From Micromonospora sp. H61 (lineage in GTDB: Bacteria; Actinomycetota; Actinomycetes; Mycobacteriales; Micromonosporaceae), in NCBI RefSeq assembly GCF_018070325.1, contig NZ_JAGPXY010000027.1, positions 1-64,000 of the forward strand: DNA of 64,000 bases, in the 5' to 3' direction. Positions 29,539 through 38,163 of the stretch are shown in pieces; the stretch's first letter is position 1, and each line of letters starts with the position of its first letter. The position numbers and the translations under genes are program-made. The notes beneath the pieces were generated by a model. That model made no database searches, was not told the origin of the DNA, and saw nothing but the letters and a program-made list of their open reading frames with translations.

Positions 29539-30750
29539 TCACTCGAAGAACTTGATGCTGAACCCGGTGTCGGCCGTCGGGCCGGGCACGTTGGCGCGGC
29601 GGTAGGTGGTGTTGCCCCACCAGCAGAAGGTGCCGGTGTACCAGTAGCGGTTCGCCCAGGAGTACGCGGTGCCCTTGGGCACCCCGTGGTACATCAGTGG
29701 GAACCTCGGCCCGGCGGGTGGGCTGGTGGCGATGTCGCCGTTGAGCAGCACGAAGCTGTGGTGGCCGGGCCCGTTCACGTGCAGGGTCGGATCCCAGCCG
29801 GCCATCATGGTGGCCCGGTTCGAGCCGAACAGGCAGCCGTTCGACTTGTACCAGTCCCACACGTACGTCGGGTCGCCGCCGGCGCGCAGCCGCAGGTCGG
29901 CGAGGCAGTACTGGTCGCTCCAGCTGCCGTTGGCGGAGTAGACGATGTGGAGCTGCCCGTTGGGGTCCCTGATCGCCTCGGGGGACTCGTTGATGAACGG
30001 GTTGCCGACCACGCGCTCCCAGCTCTCGCGGGGCTGGGAGATGACGTGCCGGCCACCGGTCGGGGTGAGCGGGTCGCTCATCCGGCTGAGGTAGATGTTC
30101 TGTTCGACGTTGGTGTCCCCGGCCCAACCCGACCAGACGAACCACCGCTGCCCGTTGAAGGTGAACAGGCTGCCGTCGATGGCCCACCTGCCGTCGGGCA
30201 GCGCGAGCTGCCGCTCGGCCGTGTAGCCGCTGGCCGGTGACGCCGAGTGGATCGCGTACATGCGGTGGGCGGTGCCGCGCCCGGCCGAGAAGTAGATGTA
30301 GTAGCGGCCGCCATCGGTGACGATCTCCGGGGCCCAGACCTCACCGAGGTTGCGGCTGTCCGTCCAGACCTGCCGCGCGGGTGCGGCGGCCAGCGCGTCG
30401 GGAGAGGCCGCCTGCCGAACGGCGATCCCGCCGTTGACCGACTGGACGGAGATGTAGGTGCCGCCGACGCGGATCACGCTGGGATCGGCGGCTCGCAGGC
30501 CGGTCTGCCCGGCCGCCGCCGGCCCGGCCCCGAGCGGGGACAGGCCGGTGGCGAGCACGACGGCCAGCAGGACGGAGAGGAGTCGCGGAAGGGTTCGGCT
30601 ATCCCGGATCTTCGGCCGCCAACAGCCCCGTCCACGCCTGCTGGGCGTGATGCATGCCTGTGGCGAGCGGTGAAACCGCGATCCGACGGAAGTCCGACGT
30701 TGGGTGTCCGTCCGCTCACGCAGGGTCCAATCTGGAAGCCGGTTCGCCAT
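29539..30750 (-). CDS. Secreted glycoside hydrolase family 43-like protein
   Basis: After a signal sequence (RLLSVLLAVVLATGLSPLGAGPAAAG) the protein shows the three GH43 acidic sites: DPSVIRVGGTYIS (general base Asp), WAIDGSLFTFNGQRW (modulating Asp) and NESPEAIRDPNGQLH (acid Glu). WAPEIVTDGGRYYIYFS is a further GH43 signature. It should hydrolyse arabinose- or xylose-containing polysaccharide outside the cell. The start is uncertain: ATG at 30750 gives a rather long N-terminus and has no clear ribosome binding site, and no closer ATG exists in frame. Confidence 0.8.
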   Translation of the reverse strand: MANRLPDWTLRERTDTQRRTSVGSRFHRSPQACITPSRRGRGCWRPKIRDSRTLPRLLSVLLAVVLATGLSPLGAGPAAAGQTGLRAADPSVIRVGGTYISVQSVNGGIAVRQAASPDALAAAPARQVWTDSRNLGEVWAPEIVTDGGRYYIYFSAGRGTAHRMYAIHSASPASGYTAERQLALPDGRWAIDGSLFTFNGQRWFVWSGWAGDTNVEQNIYLSRMSDPLTPTGGRHVISQPRESWERVVGNPFINESPEAIRDPNGQLHIVYSANGSWSDQYCLADLRLRAGGDPTYVWDWYKSNGCLFGSNRATMMAGWDPTLHVNGPGHHSFVLLNGDIATSPPAGPRFPLMYHGVPKGTAYSWANRYWYTGTFCWWGNTTYRRANVPGPTADTGFSIKFFE

Positions 30751-30789
30751 GAGGGCGACCGGTACACAGAGGACAATGGAGGGGCGCGG

Positions 30790-31794
30790 ATGCTGGTCAT
30801 CGCCGAGGAGAAGGACGCCTACCCACCGAACGGTCAGATCCCCAACCTGGAAACCGACGAGAAGGCGTGCGGCGACATCCTGACCAGGATCGAACCCCTC
30901 CTGCCCACCGACCGTCGGGGAGAGGTGGTCGGTGCCCTGGTGAACTGGTCGGAGAGCGCGCTCAAGCCAGGCCAGAGCTTCGGTACGTGGGCCGAAGCCA
31001 TCACCGCCGCGACCAGTTACGCGCAGCGCGAGGCCGCGCTCACCACCGACAACAGTCAGCGGCGTCGTGACCAGGCCGTCGACGACGACGAGTTGGTCAA
31101 GCTCAAGGCGGCGGTGGGGAGTACGGGCAAGACCGGCGACCCGCAGATCGCGTTGCGCGACGAGAGCCGCAGGTGGGCGAACTGCGGGATGGCGGCGTTC
31201 CAGATTCGCGAGAAGTTGCACGCCGCGGGCGGAAAGCTGGCCCGCGTGTCGAGCGAGACCTACGGGACTGGCGGCGGCGACGCGCTCAAGAAGGCGCTGT
31301 TCGTCAAGCCGGTCAGCACCGCTACCGTCCTGCTGCTCGACTGCCAGTTCCCGCAGGTGCACAACTTCATCATCGAGGTGCACCACGACGGGTCGCGCTA
31401 CCTTGCCCAGGGCTACCAGGGCACGTACTTCGCCCACTGGTGGCTCGGAATCAACGACAGCTACTCCTCCAAGAAGCCCACGCCCCAGATTCTCGCTCTG
31501 CGTGAACGGTACGGGTTGGGTCGGGCGATCAGCCCGCAGGATTACGCGACCCTGCTGGACGGCCTGGTCGCGGCCGTCTCGTCCGACTGGCAGGTGACCG
31601 CCAACCAGTGGCCGACGTTGCCGTTCAACCCTGACCGGCAGGAGGTCGACGGGATCCGCCGCCGGTCCGGATCGCCGACGCTCCTCGTCGAGGTGTTCGA
31701 GCTGGGCAAGCCCGCAGCGGCTCGGGCGGCGCTCGGTGACAACGGCGTCGCGTCGCTCAGCGAGCTGGCCACCCGAGGAATGACAACGGCCTGA
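30790..31794 (+). CDS. Unknown 334-aa protein with a possible Cys-His catalytic pair
   Basis: ATG at 30790 follows GGAGGGG. No family is recognised. The N-terminal 110 residues are helical and acidic. The middle has WANCGMAAFQI (about residue 135) and, 57 residues on, VHNFIIEVHHDGSRYLAQGYQG. The order Cys, His, then an acidic or Gln residue in a strand is reminiscent of papain-fold proteases and deamidases. That is a hypothesis, not an assignment. No signal peptide or membrane helix is seen. It is divergent from the GH43 gene with about 40 bases between starts. Confidence 0.7.
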   Translation: MLVIAEEKDAYPPNGQIPNLETDEKACGDILTRIEPLLPTDRRGEVVGALVNWSESALKPGQSFGTWAEAITAATSYAQREAALTTDNSQRRRDQAVDDDELVKLKAAVGSTGKTGDPQIALRDESRRWANCGMAAFQIREKLHAAGGKLARVSSETYGTGGGDALKKALFVKPVSTATVLLLDCQFPQVHNFIIEVHHDGSRYLAQGYQGTYFAHWWLGINDSYSSKKPTPQILALRERYGLGRAISPQDYATLLDGLVAAVSSDWQVTANQWPTLPFNPDRQEVDGIRRRSGSPTLLVEVFELGKPAAARAALGDNGVASLSELATRGMTTA

Positions 31795-31932
31795 CACGGT
31801 GTCGCCGTTCGGCACGCAGCCGCGTCCGGAATCGAGGCCGGGCAGGGCGTGACGGTCATGCTCGATGTGCACCACCCGAGCTGTCGGTGTGGCCGCATCC
31901 CGGCAGCCGCTGCGCCTGCCTGGCTCGAAAGG

Positions 31933-32598
31933 CTAGGAGCGCGGCAGGATGCCCACGAGCGATGTGACGATGGCGAGCCGCAGGGCTGTCCGTAGGTCGA
32001 CGTGGTGGACCGCGAGCGCCGGCTCGGATTCGTAGACGGCGAGCAGGCTCGGCGGCGGCGAGGTGTAGGCGGACAGTGCGCCACCCATGATCAAGGTGTT
32101 CAGGCAGAACAGTTCGGCGTTGTCGCCGACCTCGGGCAGGTGCCGCCGGACGAGGTCGGCCATCACCGCGAGCTTGCCCAGTGCGGCCCGCTTGTGCCGG
32201 CGGGCCACCTCGACCGAGACGTTGTGCTCGAGCACGCCGCCCTGCGCGCCGAAGAGATCACAGAGCACCGTCTGGGCGGCGAGCGACCGGCTGAGCACGT
32301 CCGCCACCTGCTCCGCCCGTTCCATCGCCGGCCCGCTCAGGTCGACACCGTGGGCCAGCTCCTGTTCCAGCTCGGCCAGCCAGGTCGTCGTCCGGTCGTC
32401 CAGCAGGTCGAGCAGGATCGCCTCGCGGGACTCGAAATAGCGCAGCACCGCCGTCTTTGCCAGGCCGACCCGCCGGCTCAGCTCGTTCAGGGTCACCTCG
32501 GCCACCGGCATCTCGTCGAGCATCGCCGAGGTCGTCTCCAGGATGGCCCGGCGCCGGACCTCACGCTGCTCCTCGCTGCGTGCCCGCTGGAACGTCAT
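31933..32598 (-). CDS. TetR-family regulator
   Basis: The 221-residue protein has an N-terminal TetR helix-turn-helix (ILETTSAMLDEMPVAEVTLNELSRRVGLAKTAVLRYFESREAILLDLL, about residues 18-65) and a helical ligand-binding C-terminal part. It is divergent from the SDR gene, and three operator-like repeats fill the 100-base gap, so it very probably represses that gene and itself. Confidence 0.9.
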   Translation of the reverse strand: MTFQRARSEEQREVRRRAILETTSAMLDEMPVAEVTLNELSRRVGLAKTAVLRYFESREAILLDLLDDRTTTWLAELEQELAHGVDLSGPAMERAEQVADVLSRSLAAQTVLCDLFGAQGGVLEHNVSVEVARRHKRAALGKLAVMADLVRRHLPEVGDNAELFCLNTLIMGGALSAYTSPPPSLLAVYESEPALAVHHVDLRTALRLAIVTSLVGILPRS

Positions 32599-32617
32599 GA
32601 CGCCAACCCTAGCTTAG

Positions 32618-32684
32618 GTACCGGCGGTCCCTTGACAGCGTACCGGCGGTACCTTACCGTTCTGGCATAAGTTACCGGCGGTAC
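32618..32684. promoter_or_regulatory. Three TACCGGCGGT operators over a promoter
   Basis: The imperfect palindrome GTACCGGCGGTAC occurs at 32618-32630 (last bases TCC), 32640-32652 (complete) and 32672-32684 (first base T). A -35-like TTGACA (32632-32637) and a -10-like TACCGT (32655-32660) are 17 bases apart and reach rightward to the SDR gene. The second operator lies in the spacer, the usual place for TetR repression. Confidence 0.75.
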
Positions 32685-32698
32685 ATAAGGAGTCTGAC

Positions 32699-33613
32699 AT
32701 GAAGTGGACCGAGCAGCAGATTCCGCGCCAGGACGGCCGGGTCGCAGTGGTCACCGGTGCCAACACCGGGCTGGGCTTCGAGACGGCACGGCGACTCGCC
32801 GAGCGCGGGGCATCGGTAGTGCTGGCCGTGCGCGACACGGAGAAGGGCAGGCTGGCCGCCGCCCGGATCAACGGCGACGTCTCCGTACGGGAACTGGATC
32901 TGGCCTCGCTGGAATCGGTGCGCGCCGCCGCGGCCGGCCTGCGCGCCACCCACCCACGGATCGACCTGCTGATCAACAACGCCGGCGTGATGTACGTCCC
33001 GAGGCAGACCACCCGCGACGGCTTCGAGCTGCAGTTCGGCACCAACCACCTGGGCCACTTCGCGCTCACCGGCCTGCTGCTCGACCTGCTGCTGCCCGTG
33101 CCCGGCTCCCGGGTGGTCATTGTCAGCAGCAACGGCCACCGCATCCGCGGCGCCATCCACTTCGACGACCTGCAGTGGGACCGTTCCTACGGCCGGGTCG
33201 CCGCCTACGGCCAGTCGAAGCTCGCCAACCTGATGTTCACCTACGAGCTGCAGCGCCGGCTCGCCGCGCACGGCACCACCGTCGCGGTGGCCGCACACCC
33301 CGGCATCTCCAACACCGAACTGCCCCGCAACGTCCCGGCGGTCGTCCGCCGACCGCTCACCTGGATCGCCCCGGTGATCACCCAGCCCGCGACGGCGGGC
33401 GCGCTGCCCACCCTGCGGGCCGCCACCGACCCGTCCGTCCTCGGCGGGCAGTACTACGGCCCCGACGGCCTGGCCGAGGCGCGCGGCTACCCGAGGCTTG
33501 TCACTTCCAGCCCCGACTCGTACGACGTGAGCGTGCAGCAACGCCTCTGGGCCGTCTCGGAGGACCTCACCGGCGTGCGGTTCCCGGTGGGCCGGGTAGC
33601 CGTCACGGCGTGA
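32699..33613 (+). CDS. Short-chain dehydrogenase/reductase (TetR-controlled)
   Basis: The 304-residue protein is a retinol-dehydrogenase-like SDR: VVTGANTGLGFETARRL at about residues 17-33, LLINNAGVMYVP, GTNHLGHFALTGLL, VIVSSNGHRI (catalytic Ser) and YGQSKLANLMFTYEL (Tyr and Lys). It probably oxidises or reduces a hydrophobic alcohol or ketone with NADP(H). AAGGAG precedes the ATG by 7 bases. The operators upstream indicate induction by a small molecule sensed by the divergent TetR protein. Confidence 0.9.
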   Translation: MKWTEQQIPRQDGRVAVVTGANTGLGFETARRLAERGASVVLAVRDTEKGRLAAARINGDVSVRELDLASLESVRAAAAGLRATHPRIDLLINNAGVMYVPRQTTRDGFELQFGTNHLGHFALTGLLLDLLLPVPGSRVVIVSSNGHRIRGAIHFDDLQWDRSYGRVAAYGQSKLANLMFTYELQRRLAAHGTTVAVAAHPGISNTELPRNVPAVVRRPLTWIAPVITQPATAGALPTLRAATDPSVLGGQYYGPDGLAEARGYPRLVTSSPDSYDVSVQQRLWAVSEDLTGVRFPVGRVAVTA

Positions 33614-33718
33614 CCGTGCCAAGGGCGGTACCGCGGCTTTTGTGGCCCATCACAACTCCATGATCGACCCGGCCGGGGCGGTTGGGCGCCGAGGCGTGGC
33701 GGGCTGGGCGGGTGGGAG

Positions 33719-34393
33719 TCAGGGCGTGGCGGGCTGGGGTGCGGGGGTGAACGGGGCCAGGAGCAGGTCGGTGAGGCGCCGCCTGGCCTCCTCGTCGCCG
33801 CTGAACCGCAGGGCGCCCGACTCCGTCGCCGCCGCCATGGTGATCTCCTGGCCGCAGACGGCCCGAAGGGTGTCGATGTCGGTGGTGAGCGCCGCATCGG
33901 GGTCGGACGCCGTGCCGCGCCGGAGCTGCACCGTCCCGCCGGCGACGTCGGCGAGGTACGTGTCGGAGTCGATGTGGAACGCGTAGCTGCCGGCGAGTGC
34001 CGGCGCGCGCGCCGGGTCGAACGCGGCCTTGATGCTGAGCAGCAGGGAGTCGACGCCGAGGGGGCCGTCGGGAAGTTGGGGGGACTGGCTTCCCCAGCGT
34101 CCGAACTGAAGGAGGACCGGCTCCAGGTCGCGGCCCCATTCGGTCAGCTCGTAAAGGTGGACCCGCGTCGGCGGGCCCAGGTCCCGCCGCCGCACCACGC
34201 CGTGCTCGGTCAACTGGCGCAGTCGCTGGCTCAGCACGTTGGGGCTCACCCCGGGTAGGCCGCCGAGCAGGTCGTTGAACCGCCGGGGGCCGAGCAGAAG
34301 GTCGCGTACCACCAGCAGCGCCCATCGTTCCCCGATGATGTCCAGTCCACGCGCGACACCGCACGGATCTCCGTAACTGCGCATGCCGCTCAT
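33719..34393 (-). CDS. HxlR-type winged-helix regulator with SCP2-like domain
   Basis: The 224-residue protein starts with an HxlR DNA-binding domain (SYGDPCGVARGLDIIGERWALLVVRDLLLGPRRFNDLL, SPNVLSQRLRQL, about residues 5-95). A C-terminal SCP2-like sterol-carrier fold follows (SYAFHIDSDTYLADVAGGTVQLRRG) and may sense a hydrophobic ligand. It is divergent from the DHFR-like gene at 34535, with two direct repeats in the gap. ATG at 34393 is preferred to the upstream alternative at 34468 because the HxlR domain begins just after it; a third ATG lies at 34384. Confidence 0.85.
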   Translation of the reverse strand: MSGMRSYGDPCGVARGLDIIGERWALLVVRDLLLGPRRFNDLLGGLPGVSPNVLSQRLRQLTEHGVVRRRDLGPPTRVHLYELTEWGRDLEPVLLQFGRWGSQSPQLPDGPLGVDSLLLSIKAAFDPARAPALAGSYAFHIDSDTYLADVAGGTVQLRRGTASDPDAALTTDIDTLRAVCGQEITMAAATESGALRFSGDEEARRRLTDLLLAPFTPAPQPATP

Positions 34394-34418
34394 GGCGTCC
34401 ACCCTACCTGGATCCTCA

Positions 34419-34447
34419 TTTAGGAGTATCACTTGTTCTTTAGGAGT
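34419..34447. promoter_or_regulatory. Direct repeats TTTAGGAGT, likely HxlR binding sites
   Basis: TTTAGGAGT occurs at 34419-34427 and 34439-34447, exactly 20 bases apart (two helix turns). The sites lie in an AT-rich segment between the divergent HxlR and DHFR-like genes. Confidence 0.5.
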
Positions 34448-34534
34448 TGGACCCCTAGCGTGGCTCACATGAGCCTGCCGAAGTGACGTGAAGCTGGACC
34501 CCGGGGCTCACCACACCATGAGGGCGAGGACGAC

Positions 34535-35101
34535 TTGCGCAAGATTGTCGTGTCGATGTGGATCACGGTGGACGGGTTCGTCGCCGGCCCCGACGACGAG
34601 ATGGACTGGCTGCTGGTCGACGACCACCTGCAAAAATACGAGCGGGCCCTGGTGGACAACGCCGGCAGCCTGATGCTGGGCCGGATCACGCACGCCGACT
34701 TCGCCGGCCACTGGCCGTCGACCGCGCAGAACCCCGACCAGCCGGACGCCGTGCGGGGGTACGCCCAACGCCTCGACACGTTGGAGAAGATCGTCGTTTC
34801 CGCCTCGGGAAACACCGCCACCTGGGCGAACACCCGGCGACTCTCTCGCCTCGACGCCGACGGGATCACCGACCTCAAGCGTGAGCCCGGTGGCGACATC
34901 GTGGTCTACGGCAGTCTCACAGTGATCCGATCCCTCGCCGATCTCCGGCTCATCGACGAGCTGCACCTCTTGGTGCACCCCGTGTTCCTTCGTCGAGGCA
35001 GGGCGCTGTTCGACGGTGGTCAGCCGCCGGCACGACTGGAGCTGGTGTCCGCCGAACCCTTCGCCTCCGGAGTCGTCCTGGTGAAATACCACCCCGCCTA
35101 G
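34535..35101 (+). CDS. Dihydrofolate-reductase-like (RibD C-terminal fold) protein
   Basis: The 188-residue protein begins RKIVVSMWITVDGFVAGPDDEMDWLL and contains LMLGRITHADFAGHWP, ending with ELHLLVHPVFLRRGRALFDGG. This is the DfrA/RibD reductase superfamily (YyaP/YwjB-like), which uses NADPH. The true substrate is unknown and it is not the classical folate enzyme. The start codon is TTG at 34535, six bases after GAGGA; no better start is in frame. It is likely controlled by the divergent HxlR regulator. Confidence 0.8.
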   Translation: MRKIVVSMWITVDGFVAGPDDEMDWLLVDDHLQKYERALVDNAGSLMLGRITHADFAGHWPSTAQNPDQPDAVRGYAQRLDTLEKIVVSASGNTATWANTRRLSRLDADGITDLKREPGGDIVVYGSLTVIRSLADLRLIDELHLLVHPVFLRRGRALFDGGQPPARLELVSAEPFASGVVLVKYHPA

Positions 35102-35105
35102 GTGC

Positions 35106-35339
35106 TCACAGGTGGGCGACGACCACCCGGGTGGCCTGGGCGATGAGGGCGTCGTCGGGGGTGACGTCCTTCGTGTCGCGGCTGGACAGCACGGCGAGCA
35201 CGATCGGGGCCCGGTCGGGCGGCCAGATCACCGCGATGTCGTTGCGGGTGCCGTACCCGCCGGTCCCGGTCTTGTCCCCGACCACCCAGCCGGCCGGCAC
35301 CCCGGCGTGGACCAGCGCCGCGCCGGCAGCCGTCGGACC
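35106..35339 (-). pseudogene. Class A beta-lactamase, C-terminal fragment
   Basis: The frame encodes AALVHAGVPAGWVVGDKTGTGGYGTRNDIAVIWPP and ends IAQATRVVVAHL with a proper stop at 35106. This is the last quarter of a class A serine beta-lactamase including the KTG triad. The signal peptide, the SxxK and SDN motifs and about 200 residues are missing, and homology stops near 35339, only 37 bases from the 3' end of rph. The remnant cannot be a working enzyme. Confidence 0.85.
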
Positions 35340-35376
35340 GAAACCGCCATCGTCGGCCCTCCTGCAGCGCCGTCGG

Positions 35377-38007
35377 TCAGGGCAGGATCTCGACGTACCC
35401 GTCGCTGCCGTGCACGCGGATCCGCTGCCCGTCGCGAATCAGCCGGGTGGCGTCGAGCACGCTGACGACAGCCGGCAGGCCATACTCCCTCGCGATCACC
35501 GCGCCGTGCGTCATCAACCCGCCGACCTCCGTCACCAGGCCGGCGATGCCGACGAACAGGGGCGTCCAGCTCGGGTCCGTGTGGGCCGTGACGAGGATGT
35601 CACCCGCTTCGAGGTCGGCCTGCGCCATGTCCAGGATGACGCGGGCGCGTCCTTCGACAGTCCCGGAGGACACCGGCACACCGGCCAGGGCACCGGCCGG
35701 CACGTCGTCGCGTCGGTACGCCCCGGTGATCGCCTCACCGTCGGAGGTGAGCACCCGGGGCGGGGTGAGCGTCTGGTACGACCGGAACGCGTCCCGGCGC
35801 TGCCGGATCAGCTCGTCGTCCACCCGGTGCGTGCGCGCGACCTCGTGGAACTCCTGGAACGTGAGGTAGAAGACGTCTTCGGCCTCGGTGAGCACCCCGG
35901 CGCGTACCAGGCGTTCGGCCTCCGCGAGCAGGGCCTGCTTGTAGGCGAAGTAGCGGCTGACGATGTCGTACTTCGGGTACTCCCGATAGCCGATGAAGGC
36001 CCGCACCTGGTCGATCATCCGCGCGGTCTCGTCGGCCTTCTGCTGCCCGTCCGGCAGCGCCCGCAGGCGCGTCAACACCTCCTGCGCCTGCCGCTGCGCC
36101 TGCTGTCGGCCCTGTTCGAAGCGCCGCCGGGCCGCGCCCGGCTCGAAGAGCTTGACGTTGTCCAGCAGCACGGGCACCAGCGTGCTGGGGCGTTCGCTCC
36201 ACCGCGGCCTGGTGATGTCGATCTCGCCGACGCAGCGCATGCCGTACCTGTCGAGGTACGCCTCGATGGCGACGCGCGCCTCGGCCCCGCCCGCGACCTT
36301 CGGCAGCTCGTCGAGGAAGTCGTCGTGTGCGACGTCCTGGAGGAACGCCACCACCTCCGGATAGGGACGGATCACGTCGGCGACGTCGAGCAGCGCCAGC
36401 CCCATCTCCGACGTGATGTTGCCGGGCGCGGAGAGCGTGAGAGTGTCCGCGGCGTTCTTCTCGCCCAGCCACTCGTGCAGCCGGTCGTTGAGCCACCAGG
36501 TGGCCTCCATGCCGGCCATGATCGCCTGCATGTTCAGCGGATCACCGAGGACCCGCTTGTGCTCCTGGAAGGCATCCAGCAGGAAGTCGAACAGCGCCGT
36601 ACCGGTCACCGTCGCGATGTCGCGCCGCAGGGCGGCGATGGACGCCTCGCTGCGCTCGACCAGCTCGGTGACGATGGCCGGATCGGTCTCGATCGAGGTG
36701 GACGCGCCGCCGGTCGTCGGCTTACCCGGACCGCCCTGCTCCGGAAGCGTCGGAATGAAGTCCCGGCGGTCGATCAGGGTTTCCAGCGCGTCCTTCATCA
36801 GCGGGTCGTCGCGTCCCGCCATAGTGAGGAAGCCGGCGCGGCTGGCGGGGGAGGCCAGCAGCCGGGTGGCGTCGACGAACAACCTCCCGCCGGCCGCCAG
36901 CATCGGGGCCATGGCGGTCAGCTGCCACATGGAGAGCCCCAGCGGTCGCATGGCGTCGGTCATCATCTGCTGGTGACCGACCGAGAGGTAGACGTGGTTC
37001 TCCTGGTCATCGGCCACCGGGATGGGAAACAACGTGGTGATCGGTCGGCTCTGCACGATCTGGAAGTCGTCGCCGACCAGGCACCACTCGATGTCCTGCG
37101 GACGGCCGAAGTGCGCCTCGATCCGTCGCCCGAGCCGCACGAGTCGCACCACCTGAGCCCGCGTCAGCGCCGGCTGCTCCTGCCGCTGCGTGTCGATCTC
37201 CACCTCGCGAGTGCCGCCGCCGGGCAGCGCGGCGACGGCGCGCTGCTTCGCGGCGACAGTGCCGGCGACGACCTCGCCGTCGCGCACCGTGAAGACGTCC
37301 GGGTTCACCAGGCCGGACACCAGGGCCTCACCGAGGCCGAAGCTGGCGTCCACTGTCGCGACCTTCCGGTTGCCCGTCACCGGGTCCGCGGTGAACAGGA
37401 TGCCGGAGGCATCCGGAAAAACCATCTGCTGTACGACGACAGCCATCTGAACCGTGCGGTGGTCGATGCCGTTGCGCAGGCGGTAGATGACGGCCCGCTC
37501 GGTGAACAGCGACGCCCAGCACCGGCCGACGTGCCGCAGGATCGCCTCCGGCCCCACCACGTTCAGGTAGGTGTCCTGCTGCCCGGCGAAGGACGCGGTG
37601 GGCGTGTCCTCCGCCGTCGCGCTGGACCGCACGGCGTAGGCGGCCTGCTCGCCGAACCGGGCGAGCGCGCCGGTGATCGCGGCGGCCAGGTCGCCCGGGA
37701 TCGCGGTCTCCTCGACGCTGCGGCGGATCTCCGCGCTGAGCGGGCCAATCGCCTCCCGGTCGTCCGGGCTCAGGCGCGACAGCTCATCGAGTCGGTCGTC
37801 GATCGACGGCGTCTGCGCCATGATCCGCCGGAAGGCGGCCGTCGTCACGCAGAACCCCGCCGGCACCCGAATGCCGTCGATCCGGGACAGCGCGCCCAGG
37901 TGCGCGGCCTTGCCACCGACAATTGACACCTGCGTCTCGTCGACCTCTCGAAGATCCAACAGCGGTGCCCGGTCGTCGCGGCCCCCGTCCATCGACAACA
38001 CACCCAC
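35377..38007 (-). CDS. rph: Rifamycin phosphotransferase
   Basis: The 876-residue protein has the three-part layout of rifampin phosphotransferases: an ATP-grasp domain related to PEP synthase (SIVGGKAAHLGALSRIDGIRVPAGFC, AYAVRSSATAEDTPTASFAGQQDT), a central rifamycin-binding domain (YLSVGHQQMMTDAMRPLGLS) and a swivelling His domain (LMTHGAVIAREYGLPAVV, His834). It transfers the beta-phosphate of ATP to the ansa-chain hydroxyl of rifamycins and inactivates them. The YLSVGHQQMMTDAM block and the C-terminus IRVHGSDGYVEIL separate it from housekeeping PEP synthase. The start is taken as GTG 38007, after GGGGG; ATG 37992 is an alternative. Confidence 0.92.
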   Translation of the reverse strand: MGVLSMDGGRDDRAPLLDLREVDETQVSIVGGKAAHLGALSRIDGIRVPAGFCVTTAAFRRIMAQTPSIDDRLDELSRLSPDDREAIGPLSAEIRRSVEETAIPGDLAAAITGALARFGEQAAYAVRSSATAEDTPTASFAGQQDTYLNVVGPEAILRHVGRCWASLFTERAVIYRLRNGIDHRTVQMAVVVQQMVFPDASGILFTADPVTGNRKVATVDASFGLGEALVSGLVNPDVFTVRDGEVVAGTVAAKQRAVAALPGGGTREVEIDTQRQEQPALTRAQVVRLVRLGRRIEAHFGRPQDIEWCLVGDDFQIVQSRPITTLFPIPVADDQENHVYLSVGHQQMMTDAMRPLGLSMWQLTAMAPMLAAGGRLFVDATRLLASPASRAGFLTMAGRDDPLMKDALETLIDRRDFIPTLPEQGGPGKPTTGGASTSIETDPAIVTELVERSEASIAALRRDIATVTGTALFDFLLDAFQEHKRVLGDPLNMQAIMAGMEATWWLNDRLHEWLGEKNAADTLTLSAPGNITSEMGLALLDVADVIRPYPEVVAFLQDVAHDDFLDELPKVAGGAEARVAIEAYLDRYGMRCVGEIDITRPRWSERPSTLVPVLLDNVKLFEPGAARRRFEQGRQQAQRQAQEVLTRLRALPDGQQKADETARMIDQVRAFIGYREYPKYDIVSRYFAYKQALLAEAERLVRAGVLTEAEDVFYLTFQEFHEVARTHRVDDELIRQRRDAFRSYQTLTPPRVLTSDGEAITGAYRRDDVPAGALAGVPVSSGTVEGRARVILDMAQADLEAGDILVTAHTDPSWTPLFVGIAGLVTEVGGLMTHGAVIAREYGLPAVVSVLDATRLIRDGQRIRVHGSDGYVEILP

Positions 38008-38064
38008 GTCGTGCCCCCGTTGCCTCGTTCGTGCTGGTCCGGCCGCCGATTCTGCGCCACGACC

Positions 38065-38084
38065 GGGGCCTTGCCGCAAGCCCC
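38065..38084 (-). promoter_or_regulatory. Rifamycin-associated element (RAE) upstream of rph
   Basis: On the rph strand the sequence reads GGGGCTTGCGG followed by CAAGGCCCC. It is a near-palindrome that agrees with the conserved RAE reported upstream of rifamycin-inactivating genes in actinomycetes. It lies 58 bases before the proposed rph start, so rph is expected to be rifamycin-inducible. Confidence 0.8.
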
Positions 38085-38163
38085 CGGGTGCGGTATACGT
38101 TAGAAGTGGCAGGGAGAGGGATCTCGTTGCCGCTTGTTGTTCTTCGAGGGCGGCCGGGCCCGT

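Noticed and set aside
30751..31875. Extension of the GH43 frame to 778 codons on the minus strand
   Set aside because: The extra part crosses the independent gene at 30790-31794 and precedes the signal sequence with no known domain, so a start near 30750 is used.
35131..37926. 931-codon open frame on the plus strand across rph
   Set aside because: Antisense shadow of rph; the composition (His/Arg/Gly-rich) is that of a mirror frame and no domain is visible.
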